Shown here: piece by piece, positions 35,349-46,356 of the stretch
Numbering within the stretch: the stretch's first letter is position 1
Layout of the letters: each line of letters opens with the position of its first letter
NCBI GenBank assembly: GCA_900175165.2
Contig: FWWN02000370.1
Location: forward strand, 53,134-117,133
Reading direction: 5' to 3'
DNA: 64,000 nucleotides
Source of the DNA: Rhizomucor pusillus
Taxonomy: Eukaryota; Mucoromycota; Mucoromycetes; Mucorales; Lichtheimiaceae
Notes under the pieces: generated by a model
Database searches by the model: none
What the model was told of the DNA's origin: nothing
What the model saw: only the letters and a program-made list of their open reading frames with translations
Made by a program: the position numbers and the translations under genes

Positions 35349-35664
35349 ATGACAGAATTTCTTTTCGAACCACAAGACGACGTAGAAGAGTGGCGCGCCA
35401 AGCTCGTGGGCAAAACGCTCGTGGCAGGTGAAGAATCTGCCCAAAGCAGCGAACAGCAGGTACAACAGAAGTTTACACAGTATATCTCGTATGAACGGCT
35501 TTGACACGACGACGTTGCTGTACGTGTAGTTTCCAAAATCAAGCTTGCCTCCCGGTAATCGGGTAGTAACTCCAGGCATGCCAATGACAAGAGATTATCT
35601 TCCCGGTCGCTTGAACGTGTTTGTCGATGATAACAATCAAGTGACTCAAGTGTATTATGCATGA
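35349..35664 (+). CDS. I78-type peptidase inhibitor
   Basis: A two-exon gene (35349-35459 and 35530-35664, phase 0) encoding 81 residues. Exon 1 is an acidic lead (QDDVEEWRAKLVGKTLVAGE). Exon 2 holds the I78 inhibitor signature LPPGNRVVTPGMPMTRDYLP, then GRLNVFVDDNNQVTQVYYA. Family I78 members are small serine peptidase inhibitors of the potato-inhibitor-I-like fold; the reactive loop lies around RVVTPGMPMT. There is no signal peptide, so this one should act in the cytosol or be released unconventionally. The family's usual C-terminal Cys is replaced by Tyr-Tyr-Ala. Confidence 0.85.
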
Positions 35665-35854
35665 AGAAAAACAATAAACTTTTTTTTTGAAAGTTGGGTT
35701 TGTGCCACAACATTGGGCGATTGTCCTTATCCTTGGCAAAATTTAAAGCAGATAGAAAGATGTGCCATGTGAAAAAAGCTTACAGCCATAATTTCAATAT
35801 ACTAGCAGCGAGTGAGAAGGAGGATGTATAGGCGGTGGTGATGGTGGAGCATGG

Positions 35855-37234
35855 TTATGAAGAGGACGAAGCTGAAAATAGCTGTCGTTGTTGATGTTCT
35901 TGTATGACACGATCTGCATCCTGTGGATCAACGTAGGCATCAAATTGATGAGTTTCGTAAGCTGGTGGAGGCACGTCTTCTTCGTCGTTCGAGCCATTCT
36001 GATCAAACGGGTTTGTGCTGCCTGCTCTCCCCGGCACTGCGTCTGCTGAAGGTACAGGGACCCGAGGAATGGGCGGTAACGGCCGGTTTCGATCACCACG
36101 CGGTGGTAGCTGCGGTGCTGGCGTTTCCCGCTGCTGCTGCTGCTGTTGTTGTTGTTGTTGTCTGGAATCTTGACCCTGTGTAGGTAGTGCCGAGTCACTG
36201 GAAGTTGGTCGCAACGTATGAGGTGGGGGTGGAGCTAACGAGTTCGGTCCGGAAATTCGAGATGAAGGGTCGGTTCGAGTTGCAGGCATGTCAACTCTAA
36301 AGGATAAGTTGGTATTCTTGTTCTTCTTTTTCGAGGATCGCGTTGCGTATATATCCCTACCGTACTGTGCTGGAGGCAAGCTTTTGATACAATGAGGAGG
36401 TGGCATTTTTCCAGTCTACAGATAACATTTGAGTGAGCCATGAATATCACCATCCATTTCTGCAACAATACCCTTACATCTCCATTCTTGTGGAACCATT
36501 GAAGAGTACTGACCTACAGTGCATGTATCAAATTAACCTTTCTAGGGCAATTGATCCGGATATAAATATTGCTACTCACTGTTCAGGGAGATCGAGGACG
36601 TTGACGGTCGTGGTCTACGGTGATCGGAGTGTCTTCTGCGACTCGCCTGAGCTAACTCTTGGCGCCACTGCGCCAGCTCCTGCCTTGCATTGCGGCACTC
36701 TTGCTTTGTCGCTTGCAAAAATGGCTGTGGTGACACAAAGCTTGGCATGAGGCCTTGCCGAGCAAATGAAAATGGTAACTAGCTTACATTTGTAAGGTCA
36801 TTGGTGACAGTAGGTCGATAGCATTGGATACGCGAAGTTGTAGTGTTGTTGTTGATGAACGGCTACATTCTTGTCATAAGCGGTCGATACTTTACGAGTG
36901 GTATTGATATCAATACAACTCACGTTTGTGCATTCTGAGCTTCGGGTCCGGAGGTGGCGACGGTTAGAGGAGGCTGTTGTGGAAGAAGAACAAGTAGTCT
37001 AGCGTTGACGTATTAGCAAACGGTAACGTTTTTTCAATTGATAAAAGAAATACGGACCGGACAAGGTCTCGGTGGCGTTGGAGGTCGCTGCGACGGTTGA
37101 TCGGAAGATAATGTCAGGAGTACATCAAACGCGGCGTCCATGTCATTGTGAGTAGAGACAAGCACATCGTCGATAACGTCTTCGTCAAGATTCGGGAATG
37201 CCTCTTTGAGGGTGGTCAAGGGCTGCGGGGTCAT
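35855..37234 (-). CDS. CUE-domain protein with PPxY motif
   Basis: Ubiquitin-binding adaptor of the Cue5/Tollip kind. ATG at 37234 begins MTPQPLTTLKEAFPNLDEDV, then DDVLVSTHNDMDAAFDVLLT, a CUE domain with the MFP-like AFP and the C-terminal LL. Middle exons give QECRNARQELAQWRQELAQ, a short coiled coil, and Ser/Arg-rich linkers. The last exon (to TAA at 35855) is Pro- and Gln-rich, with a poly-Gln run, PPLPPIPRVPVP-like proline stretches, NPFDQNG and DVPPPAYETH, a classical PPxY motif for Nedd4/Rsp5-type ligases. The C-terminus is ASSSS. In yeast Cue5 links ubiquitylated aggregates to autophagy. Exon limits between 36430 and 37020 are approximate. A second ATG-led frame at about 37349 on this strand was judged unrelated. 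Confidence 0.8.
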
Positions 37235-37329
37235 TTGCAAGGGCCTGCCTGAGCTTTATTGTCGAGGATCAAAACGGATAAAAAGGGGTCAGTGCCCGCC
37301 GAAACGGACTTTTCATCTTGCTCTTTTTC
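37235..37329. promoter_or_regulatory. 95-bp divergent promoter, CUE gene / malic enzyme
   Basis: The start codons of the CUE-domain gene (37234, complement) and malic enzyme (37330) are only 95 bp apart. This leaves room for no more than a shared core promoter with short leaders. No TATA box is evident. Confidence 0.5.
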
Positions 37330-39434
37330 ATGCGTTTTCGCCATCACTTGTTGTTCCGCCGCTTCATGAGTTCCACAGTAAAGTCTCCCATCAAGGATAG
37401 TCCTATTCATCCCTCCAAGCGTATAAAGACGCATACATACGGTGATAAACCCGGCACACCGTCAACGGTTGAGACGACGCTATCCGGCCAAATTATCTTG
37501 AGCCATCCGCTGCTAAACAAGGGTACCGCGTACACCAAGGAAGAGCGAGACACGTTTCGAATAGCCAGCCTGCTGCCATACCAAGTCAATAGTCTCGACG
37601 AACAGACAGCGCGTCTCAAGGAGCAGTACGATGTGTTGCAAAGACCTATCATCAAGAATGCTTTCATGCAGAGTACGTGACGATATAATTTGCCCGCCCG
37701 TTTCGATGGATAACTTACAATGTCCTTGTATGTAATTAGATATCCATGATCAAAATGAGACGCTTTTCTACAACTTTATTGCCAAAAATTTAAAGGAACT
37801 GCTTCCGATAATCTATACACCTACGGAAGGCGACTATATCTCGAGGTACGTGGCGAAGAAACGCTCTGTTTGACTGACGTCGATGTTAACAACGATCAAT
37901 GTGTCACACGCTGTACATACTTGTAGTTACTCTCATGTGTTTCACAGGCCGTGAGTTTCGATTGAGTCAGAGTGTTAGCTACTATGAACTTCTTACATAC
38001 AATTCTTGAAGGAGAGGTGTCTATCTCAACTATCCGGAGAAGGACAGTCTGGAGAATGTGATGCTGGAAGCTTCAGTGCAATGCAGTATCAAGCCAGCCG
38101 ACGTTGATCTGATTGTTGTCACCGATAGCGAGGAAATTCTGGGTATCGGCGACCAGGGCGTTGGAGGCATTGCCATTTCGGTTGCCAAGCTCGTGCTGTA
38201 CACAGCCATGGCCGGCGTCAACCCCGGACGTGTGCTGCCTGTCGTGCTGGATGTGGGCACAAACAACCAAAACTTGCTTGACGATCCGTTGTATCTTGGA
38301 TGGCGGCACAAGCGTCTACGTGGGCAAGAATACGACGAGTTTGTGGATCACTTTGTGCAAATAGTCCAAAAACATTTCCCGAACGCGTTCTTGCACTGGG
38401 AGGATTTCGGTGTCGACAATGCACGCCGCTTGCTTACCAAATACAAGACCCAAATGGCTACTTTCAACGACGACGTCCAAGGAACCGGTGCTATCACGCT
38501 GGCTTGCATAATGGCTGGCTTAAAGTTGACAGCCGACAAAGTTCAAGATCAGCGTGTGGTTATCTTTGGTTCCGGAACCGCCGGTATTGGCATAGCAGAC
38601 CAGTTGAGAAGCTACATGGAGCACGAGGCAGGGTTGAGCAAGGAAGAAGCTGCTAAGCGGTTCTGGTGCTTGGATCGCCCTGGATTGCTCTGCGATAAAG
38701 TAAGCAGCGATCAATATAGATTTTCGGAACAGCAGGAGCTTTACGTGCGTCGCGGCGAGTCTTGCTGGGATGATATAGATGGTGTCCCACAGTTACTTGA
38801 TGTGGTGAAAAAGGTCAAGCCAACCATCCTCATTGGCTGCTCGACTGTACCAGGTGCTTTCACAGAGGAGGTGGTGACTACCATGGCTGACCACTGTGAG
38901 ACGCCGATGATCTTTCCGTTATCCAATCCCACGTGGCTTCACGAGGCCACGCCCGATCACATTCTACGCTGGGTAATTGATTGAACACTCAGGTTTATTG
39001 CAAATCCATTGCTTAACAGCGGGATAATGTAGACCAAAGGCAAAGCGATCATAACCACGGGCTCCCCCTTTGATCCAGTAGAAGTAAATGGCAAAAAGTA
39101 CCAAGTCGCGGAATGCAACAACTCGTTCGCTTTTCCTGGTATCGGGCTTGGATGCATTGTGAGTCGCGCCAAACACTGCACGGACGAGATGATATTTGCC
39201 GGGGTCTCTGCTATCAGCGAATGTTCATCTGCCGCGCAGGCCAAGGATATTACACAGAGTTTGCTACCGGATATCGATGATGCGCGCAAAGTCAGCATGC
39301 TCGTTGCGACCGCAGTTGCCAAAAAAGCTCTCGAGTCCGGTGAAGCCAGAATCAACCATACAACAGATGTGGAATCCCTCGTTCGCGACTTCATGTGGGA
39401 ACCAAAATATCCAAAATACAAACTCATTGAGTAG
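37330..39434 (+). CDS. malic enzyme, probably mitochondrial
   Basis: Oxidative decarboxylation of L-malate to pyruvate and CO2 with NAD(P)+. Exons 37330-37672, 37740-37845, 37927-37950 (24-nt microexon), 38012-38972 and 39033-39434 give 611 residues. The N-terminus ([19 protein letters not shown]) is basic and Arg-rich, like a mitochondrial presequence. Motifs: [26 protein letters not shown] (general-acid Tyr), [55 protein letters not shown] and [12 protein letters not shown] (metal ligands), [17 protein letters not shown] (dinucleotide fold), then [16 protein letters not shown] and [14 protein letters not shown]. Cofactor choice cannot be settled here; in oleaginous Mucorales, NADP-linked forms feed lipid synthesis. 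It is paired head-to-head with the CUE gene. Another ATG within the presequence (residue 12) could give a cytosolic form. Confidence 0.95.
37927..37950 (+). other. 24-nt microexon of malic enzyme
   Basis: Between GT..AG introns at 37846-37926 and 37951-38011, 24 nt supply most of the invariant RYSHVFHRP segment that joins the substrate-binding Tyr region to RGVYL. Phases (2 on entry, 2 on exit) match both sides. Without it the enzyme lacks a conserved core strand. Confidence 0.85.
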
Positions 39435-39508
39435 TAGTCATAATAAATAAATAAAGTATAGCGATAAAAAAGTCAAGACAGACCAGCCATCTTTCTCCGC
39501 GTATAAAT

Positions 39509-40526
39509 TTATGACATGGTTGAATAGAATTCGTAGCGGGAAGGTACATTGTGAGACGATAAACTGCGCGGGCGGGAATGACTTTGATTTTGCGAAGCAG
39601 CAGAGGAGGAAGAGGTAGAAGACGTATTGTGTGATGGGGATGATGATCCTGGAGGTGTGGGCAAGTGCTGCTTAGGCTCGTCTTTTGAGAAGCTGGCCTT
39701 CTTGGTCGGTCGATGGTGCTCTTCGTTCCTTTTATCGCCATGGTCAATCGATAGCTGCCGCGCAGCCTTTGTTACTCGGTTGTTTATCTGTTCATCCACT
39801 TGATGTTCTTCCATAGCTTGATGCTGCTGCTCTTGATCCGGTGCATTAGCCAATTGCCGCGATGGTGCTCGTGTGTCCACGTATCCTTCCTGTTCTCGCA
39901 GCCAATGCAGAAGTAATTGATCACCGTAATGTTGTAGCTCGTCAACAGTTACAAACAGTGAATAGTCATTCAAGGCTAAGAATTCAACCTCAAGAAGATT
40001 AAGTTCAGAAACGGGTAACCCGCCAACCTACACATAGATGGATATATGAGGATTACCAAGCCATTTCAGGGAGAGTATTATGCAATGTAACTTACTTTGG
40101 CGTATCGGGTATTAGTGAAAAAGACATCAGAGAACAGTTTGCTGGCAACCATTATGCCGGCAATCAACAGACGGTGGATATTAAATGAATCGATGCGAAG
40201 GGGTTGCCGAGAAGCGGTGGGTTTGGACAGTCGGTCAAAATATACAAGCAGTGCCAAAAAACACTCGTTTGCGCATGGACAATATTTGAGGATTCGTGAG
40301 AGATATGCGTGAATGGATATACTGGGAATGGAGCGAGCGTGGAAACATGTGTACGGCGAAGGATGAGAAAGGCTACGAGACCGTCTCGGTGCTGGATCGC
40401 CCGGACTCGAGGCCGTGGGGTGGAGCCGATCATTCGCCGCCGTCACCTTCTCCAGCAGCGAGGTCATCATTCTTATGGTCTCCTTGGTTGGATACCGCGC
40501 AAGGTCGAAGCGAACTGCTTGGCTCA
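39509..40526 (-). CDS. Pho80/Pcl-like cyclin
   Basis: Cyclin partner of a Pho85-type CDK, implicated in phosphate and nutrient signalling. Exon 1 (40526-40096) runs from MSQAVRFDLARYPTKETIR to the cyclin box: SIPSISIHAYLSRILKYCP, ECFLALLVYFDRLSK, SFNIHRLLIAGIMVASKLF and FTNTRYAKV. Exon 2 (40027-39509) completes it with GGLPVSELNLLEVEFLALND, the strongest Pho80-family hallmark, then a Gln/Ser-rich C-terminal tail ending SRYEFYSTMS. About 315 residues; the intron sits inside the box at a phase-0 site. The long tail is unlike yeast Pho80 and may carry regulatory phosphorylation sites (LPTPPGSSSPS). The ATG in GCCATGAGC was chosen because the codon further upstream is TTG. Confidence 0.92.
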
Positions 40527-41264
40527 TGGCATGCAAATGTGTTGTAGTAAATGGGAAAAAAAACTTCTATCGTCGACCCCGGCTTGCAAGACAGAGAGAA
40601 GGAGGGATTGAAAACCAAAATGAACGCGGTGGAACGTCACAATCAACTCCGTAATAATGTATTTCTCATCAGTAATGGTCCGTGCGGATGTGTCGCCGCA
40701 AAGATCCTGCTTCCCTTTTTGATGCTTAACAACGGCAAAGCTAATACTACTATCCACGTCGGTCTATGAAGACTGAACGGAGCGTTAGTACTGGTAGTTA
40801 AAAAATGCTTGGTGCGCCAGATTGATCGAAATTGCTCTGTAAAAGGGATATATTCATATCTACCCTCTGTATCATCAGTACCTGTAAGCACAACAAGAGT
40901 ACTTTTAGTACTTTGTTTGCGCCGCTTGGAGATGGCTGGTACAATCCTGTTCTTTGCAGGGCTCTAAATCGTCAACACACCATGCATATTCAAGATACCT
41001 TGATTAATAATGGAAGGTCGTGCTTGTGGTTACATCCCCGCTGGTAGGGTTGATTGTATCAATAAGGGTGCTAGAGTTGTTAGGCTTTTGACTGATTTTT
41101 TAAGCAAGTTGTTCAATCACGGTTATTGCGGTGTTCCAGTGTTTCCATGATGAGCAAACCAACAAAGAGAGAGAGCTGAGAATGAAACTCGCATGACCCC
41201 GCTTCCAAACTCCAACTCTACTCTCTCAAGTCTTTCTTTTTCTTCTTCCCACAGTCGATTCACC
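40527..41264. other. divergent intergenic region
   Basis: 738 bp between the Pho80-like cyclin and the four-helix membrane protein, which diverge. Frames on both strands are open up to 80 codons but lack domains and start codons with context. CT-rich sequence at 41220-41255 precedes the + strand ATG. No other feature seen. Confidence 0.4.
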
Positions 41265-42021
41265 ATGATGAACAAATGCTGCTTCTGCATTAGTCTTCGG
41301 TGAGAACGATCAGTGTCATGTTGGTTTTCAAACTTATATTAACCAGCACTGAATAGGACGGCGACTCTTTTCCTCGCAGCTCTTGGCGCAATCACACACT
41401 TTAACGGAGCGCTGTTGCTTTCTGCGCACGCCGAGGAATTCGACGATTCTGACAACGGCGCTGTTTTCGGCTTGACCTTGTACTCGTACTTGTCTGCGCT
41501 GGCGTGCGTCGTTGGTGCTATCGGCGTGCTCAAACACAATGTGAAATATCTCAGTCTATTTTCGAGCTACTACTTTGTCGACTTGGCGTTGCATACGGTC
41601 TTTGCGGTTGCCAGCGCAGTCATGTTCTTTGGCCTCAACAATGAAATCTGCAAAGAAATTGTTTCCGAGTCGACGCCCGATGAACCTATCGATATGGAAA
41701 CGTGCGAGACTGCGTACCTTACTAGCGCATGGATTGTGACAATCGCCATGGCCTTCAACATGTTGCTCAAGGTAAGGGAATCTTATTTAGAGTTTCCTAA
41801 TTAGACCTTGTAAAACTCATTATATCATTTTCTTTTTTTAGCTCCACTTTGCGTTCGCTATCCGCAGCTATTTGTTGCAAGTCAAGCAGCAAGTCAAGCA
41901 GCAAGAACAGCAACAAACCCCCCCTGCTTACGAGCAAGTCAGCACTGATGAAATCATTTACGTTGCTGGACAAGAATACATTCCTGATGAGAAGAAGCAG
42001 CCTCACCAGCAGCAACAATAA
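41265..42021 (+). CDS. four-helix membrane protein with PPAY motif
   Basis: Three exons (41265-41299, 41357-41771, 41842-42021) join in phase to about 209 residues. The first exon is short (MMNKCCFCISLR). Exon 2 gives four hydrophobic helices: TATLFLAALGAITHFNGALL, FGLTLYSYLSALACVVGAIG, SYYFVDLALHTVFAVASAVM and TAYLTSAWIVTIAMAFNML; between helices three and four lies an acidic loop with two Cys (NEICKEIVSESTPDEPIDME and TCE). Exon 3 finishes with a Gln-rich tail holding TPPAYEQVST, a PPxY-type motif. This architecture recalls fungal tetraspan cargo or adaptor proteins sorted by Rsp5, but I cannot name the family. The cysteine cluster at the N-terminus could be palmitoylated. Confidence 0.8.
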
Positions 42022-42055
42022 ATGCGTTCCTGCTGTTTCGTACAGTTAACTGCTT

Positions 42056-42756
42056 CTAATACATCATTTTGATGCTGTATACTTTTGGAAGTTTGGCTTT
42101 TTCTTCGTTTGTGGCATAATCAAACATTCGAGCACTCTCGCCAGCTATTAAATATCGTATTTTTCGCTTTATCAGTTCCAGGAGATCCTGTCGGGGTAAT
42201 GTTGTGGCAGATGATGTACATATACAGTGCTCTGGAGCACGTGGCCATCGACATTTCTCCTTTCTCACTGCATCGTAGATTATTATACACATTTACGGTG
42301 CATTGTAAGAAAAACATACTCGAAAACCTGCCTTGCCAGCGAACGATACTTTTGCCAAAGGTGATAGTAGCGCGGCACTGCTATGCGTATATATTTTCGA
42401 TTGTGAGGTCTTCTCAAGTTTTTACCAATCTTAAAGATAGGCCTTGATAAACTTGACAGGCTGAAAAAGTAGTAGTAGCAGTCGACAATGACATTGGGCT
42501 TGAATGTGAACCCCGCTGGGACCGGTGTCAAAAACGTGATATAAAAATTTGTTTTCTCGACTGTGGCTTTCCTCCATTCCTTTTCCTCGCAATCGGTAAG
42601 TTTCTACTACTACAGAAGAAGGAGAGTTCAGAGTTGGTTCTTGAAATGATGGTTCAATTATTTGAATTTCTTCACCTGATTTGTGATGTAACTTGACATT
42701 CTGATCAACCAACCGCTCTTCTCCTGCATGTTTTTGACATGTTTAGGACATGCCAT
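42056..42756 (-). CDS. unrecognised small gene (putative)
   Basis: Minus-strand reading from ATG 42756 (MACPKHVKNMQEKSGWLIRM, SSYITNQ). An intron of about 70 nt (GTGAAG..TAGTAG) would follow, joining in phase to KLTDCEEKEWRKATVEKTNF, YITFLTPVPAGFTFKPNVIV and IGKNLRRPHNRKYIRIAVPR, YYHLWQKYRSLARQ. A second intron (about 42350-42190) leads to DLLELIKRKIRYLIAGESAR, MFDYATNEEKAKLPKVYSI, KMMY and stop at 42056. The total is about 165-170 residues, basic, with no membrane helix. I do not recognise it. Support is the continuity of plausible protein across two legal introns; the region 42430-42480 could hide another short intron (Tyr-run). Confidence 0.42.
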
Positions 42757-42928
42757 AGTTCTAATCGCAAAACATCTAGTCCATGTAGGCTGCGAAGAAG
42801 GAATACAAGTTTTGCATTGCTGTCATTTCGTCTTTTTATTTTAACTCTTTAGCTTGGGCCTTCTGGTTTTTTTTCTGTACTCATCAAAAAATAAAAGAGA
42901 TAAAGTTGTCAAGAGAGAAAGAGAAAGA

Positions 42929-44065
42929 TTATGATGCGCCGAGGGTTGGGAATGCATTGGCATCCGAGACATCAACGTTGATAGCACTGCCACCACGTCC
43001 GCGGCCACCTCGTGTATTTGAACCACCTCGTCCTCCGCGACCACCGCGTCGGCCGCCGCCACGACCAGCACCACCACCACCGGTGCGGCGTAGAGGCTGA
43101 TCGATTTCCAAGTACACTTTTTCCCTCTTGCTCTTTGTGCGTTGCTTGGCACCCGTTTCCTTTAGAGAAAGCAAGGATGAGCTATCGTCGTTGCTCTGAA
43201 ACACTAGCTAGACTGCAGAGTGTTTTACCTTGCCGCTAAAGTATACGTCCTCGTCTTTCTCACGCTGCAGAGGCACGGCGTTCTTCCACTGGGACTCATC
43301 GACGCCTTCGTTGGGCTCGCGCTTTGTGAGTTTGAACTTGTCAGCGAGGTTGGGTTGACTGGCGAGGTACTCATCGAGTGTCTTGTACTCGACACCTGCC
43401 GGCGTTGCAGCTCCCGAATCTGGTTGCTCAGCGTCACCGCCGGCGCCTGGGTCTTCCGGAGCGAACCCGTCCTGGGCTCTACAAGAGCAATCAGATAAAC
43501 AACATGTTCAATGTGAATATACATAAAACCGCATACCCTAGTTGCTCAGCTCGGCCGGGATGTCCCCATCCTTGGTTCACCTTCTTTTCATTGTCGCTAT
43601 TGTCACAGACACAGATTTTTCAATGTCTCGGACTCAGTCAAATATAGTAGGAAAAAAGGAAATATAACAACTCACAATCTGCCGGTGCCGCTGTGACGAT
43701 CGAACTGGCGGCCTCGTCGTGGAGGAAGCTTGTCTTCCGGCGGAGGCTCTCTGCTATCCGAAGATTCTTGCTGCTGTCGCTCGCCGAACCCACCACGGCC
43801 GCCGCCACCGCCTTCGGTACCTCGGTCACGACCTCGTCGAGAAGGTGGTGATACTTGATGTGCGTGTTAATATGAACGCGAGCTGAAAAATAAGTAAAAG
43901 AGCATTACCGGCAACTCGTGTGTGAAGTTTACGCGCGGCCTCACGTTTTGACCGAGGCGTGGTTTCGTCCACCTTCTTGTCCTTTGGCTTGGTGTTACCT
44001 AATTTGTCGGTCTCGGTTTCCTCTTCACCCAGCACGCTGAAAAGGTTTCTGGAGAACGTAGCCAT
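42929..44065 (-). CDS. Stm1/SERBP1-like ribosome-binding protein
   Basis: A HABP4/PAI-RBP1 (Stm1) family protein, which binds ribosomes and guards them when translation is low. ATG at 44065: ATFSRNLFSVLGEEETE, then KLGNTKPKDKKVDETTPRSK. Later exons give RGRQFDRHSGTGR followed by SDNEKKVNQGWGHPG, the family core; then EYKTLDEYLASQPNLADKF, then KLTKREPNEGVDESQWKNA and an RGG-rich tail (GRGGGRRGGRGGRGGSN) ending in a short acidic, hydrophobic end (FPTLGAS). Five exons, about 290 residues. RGG boxes are usual arginine methylation and RNA-binding sites. The stop TAA is at 42929-42931. It is adjacent to an S6K-like kinase, both in translation and nutrient control. Confidence 0.9.
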
Positions 44066-44479
44066 GTTGAAAGGGTTAGGAAAACCAGAAGAAATAGAGA
44101 AGAGAGAGAGAAAAAAAGGAAAGAGAAAAAAATGGAGCGAGGAGAAATATAAGTGGATGAGGAGGGGTGGGTAGTCGCAACAAACAAAAAGCAACCACAC
44201 AACAAAAACTCAGTCGTCGACCTCGCATGATGGGACAGACCAAATTGAGTGTGAGAATAAGCAGAGGGTTTTACCCCCACCCCACTTTGTCAACGCCTGT
44301 TATTTCTATCCCACTTGAATAGATGTAAGGAATATAAAAACGAGTCGCATCGACACAGCCGATTTGGGAAAATGACAAGTTCTATTAAGTAATGGAGGAT
44401 GTATGCAAAATAGCAGAGGAATGATCTATCGGGCGGGAAAGTCTATGTAAAAAGGTGCATGCGGGAGTAAAGGGATACT
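44066..44479. other. promoter of Stm1-like gene / kinase 3' region
   Basis: 414 bp between the kinase stop and the Stm1-like start, both minus strand. Purine-rich in the plus strand (AGAGAGAGAGAAAAAAAGG, i.e. a CT-rich leader in the sense strand) just before the ATG, typical of highly expressed fungal ribosomal or translation genes. No ORF. Confidence 0.45.
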
Positions 44480-46006
44480 TTAGGTGTATACGGAAATGTC
44501 TACGTAGCTGAAATGGCGGAAGTGGTCCGGAATAGTAGCAGGAGTAGTGGTGGCGGTGTTGTTGTTGTCGGTCGTTGATGAGGCGGCAGTAGTGCTGCTC
44601 AGCAGTGGTTGTCCGGTAAACATCGGATCAAAGTTCTAAAAGGCAAATATACGCGTCTCTGTGTTAACAACAAAGATGTGGAAGATCAAATAGTTATCTA
44701 GCAAAGATTTACCTCGGCTAGTTCGGGTTTAGTCTACAAGTTTAGAAATGTATATACATTTAGTCGTTGCCAAGAAAGATCGCAGACACCACGGTATCAA
44801 GGAAATACTTGCCACGACAGGGACGAGTGGAGGAGGTATCTTGCGTTCCGCCAACGCCGACCAATCGATCTTTCTAAAGAATCGATGGCTGCGGATACCG
44901 GCTTCTTCTAAACGCACATGTGGATTCTTGCGTAAAAGCTGTCATTTATGACGAATTTGTAAGTCCCTATTTTCCTACTCTGCACTCTGGGATCGCATAC
45001 TTGCCTTGTTCAACAGATCCTTGGCATCTGGCGTGAAATAGTACGGCATGGTCACCTTTTTCTTCATAACCGCATTGATCACCTTGGCGCGATCACCACG
45101 GAACGGAGGCTGCGTAAATTCGAGTCAGATTTCACGCCGCCGCTATTGTCAAAACTTTTATTACTTACTGCTCCGGAAAGCATATCGTAAATCAGGACTC
45201 CGAGACTCCACCAATCGACGGCATAGTCGTAGTGCAAGCCAGCTAGGATTTCAGGCGCCATGAATTCCGGTGTGCCACAGATGGTGTTTGTTCTACCGTC
45301 AAGCGATACCTTGGACAGTCCAAAATCTGTCAGCAGGATATGTCCATCCAAATCGAGCAAGCAGTTTTCCGGCTTGAGATCGCGGTAGACAATACCGAGT
45401 GAGTGCAGGTGCGACAAGGCCAGGACAAGCTCTGCAGCGTAGAACGATGCCATCGGTTCATCAAACATGCCCTCCTGGTTCATGTATCGGAACAGTTCTC
45501 CACCGACTGCGTACTGGAGAATCATGTGCAGTTCTTCCTTTGTCTGGAAGGCATAGTAGAGCTGGACAATGAATGGATGTCGAACCTGCTCCAATATCTG
45601 TCGCTCCGTCTTGACATGGTTCACATGCAGCACCAGCGACGCTTTTTTCAATACTTTCATTGCATACAGACATTCTGACTTTTTGTGTCTCACTAGAAAC
45701 ACTTTGCCAAACCTAGAAATATGTCAACATATACAAAATTTATCCAATTGTTTATAAACGCTGTTGTACTAACGCTCCACGACCTAGCACGCAAAGGCGT
45801 TCAAAATCGTCGCTAGTTGCTTTCCTGCCATTGGCAACGGTCGACTGGTCAATCGGGACCTTGTAATCATGCTGCTGATCGTTGCGATCGATGGCTGTAG
45901 CGGAAGACGAGACCGAAGACGATCGGCTGCGGCTGCGATCGTCTGAAATGTGAGTGCTGGCTAGCTCATCGCTTAGACCGAGCACTGCGGTTTCGTATGC
46001 CATCAT
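44480..46006 (-). CDS. AGC protein kinase, S6K-like
   Basis: Ser/Thr kinase resembling ribosomal S6 kinases downstream of TOR and PDK1. Starts at [17 protein letters not shown] (ATG 46006; the next codon is also ATG). The kinase domain opens [20 protein letters not shown] (Gly loop), [11 protein letters not shown] (VAIK Lys), [36 protein letters not shown] (catalytic loop), LTDFGLSKV, then [12 protein letters not shown] (T-loop Thr) and [17 protein letters not shown], ending with [17 protein letters not shown]. The C-tail has [15 protein letters not shown] and the hydrophobic motif FRHFSYV. Introns near 45170, 45010, 44950-44920, 44730 and 45712-45770. About 410 residues, with a short Ser-rich N-tail. 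The turn motif lacks a clear S/T-P. Confidence 0.9.
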
Positions 46007-46356
46007 GGACGAGTTGAAAGAAAAAAGAAAAAGAAGATCCCGTCCCTACTAATAGCCGCAGCAGGAAGTCGTCTGCAGAACCTCGATCTTCTCTCTCCTT
46101 ATCCGACCAGGCGGCAGGACCTGAATTTGTCATGGTTACACAGATGATCCTCGCCGACCGATGATTTCATCGCCATCATTGCAAGAGCGCCCTCCCCAAG
46201 AAAACATGTTGATTATTATCCACGTCTTATTTGCCAAGGTGGTCTTGAGGCTGTACGGATCAACAATGCATCGGTGCGAATTTCAATCGTTCCATGGAAT
46301 GCATACGTAGATATTTATCATTTAATATTTATTACATTTATACAGAGTAAAACTAT
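46007..46356. other. intergenic, kinase promoter
   Basis: 350 bp between the amidohydrolase stop and the kinase start (both minus). Contains ATTTATTACATTTATAC near 46327-46343, which may serve as the 3' end of the amidohydrolase transcript, and the kinase promoter to its left. No gene. Confidence 0.45.

Noticed and set aside
37231..37434. Minus-strand frame starting [12 protein letters not shown] opposite the malic enzyme start
   Set aside because: It overlaps the malic enzyme presequence and cannot be joined to the CUE exon by a legal intron; probably chance.
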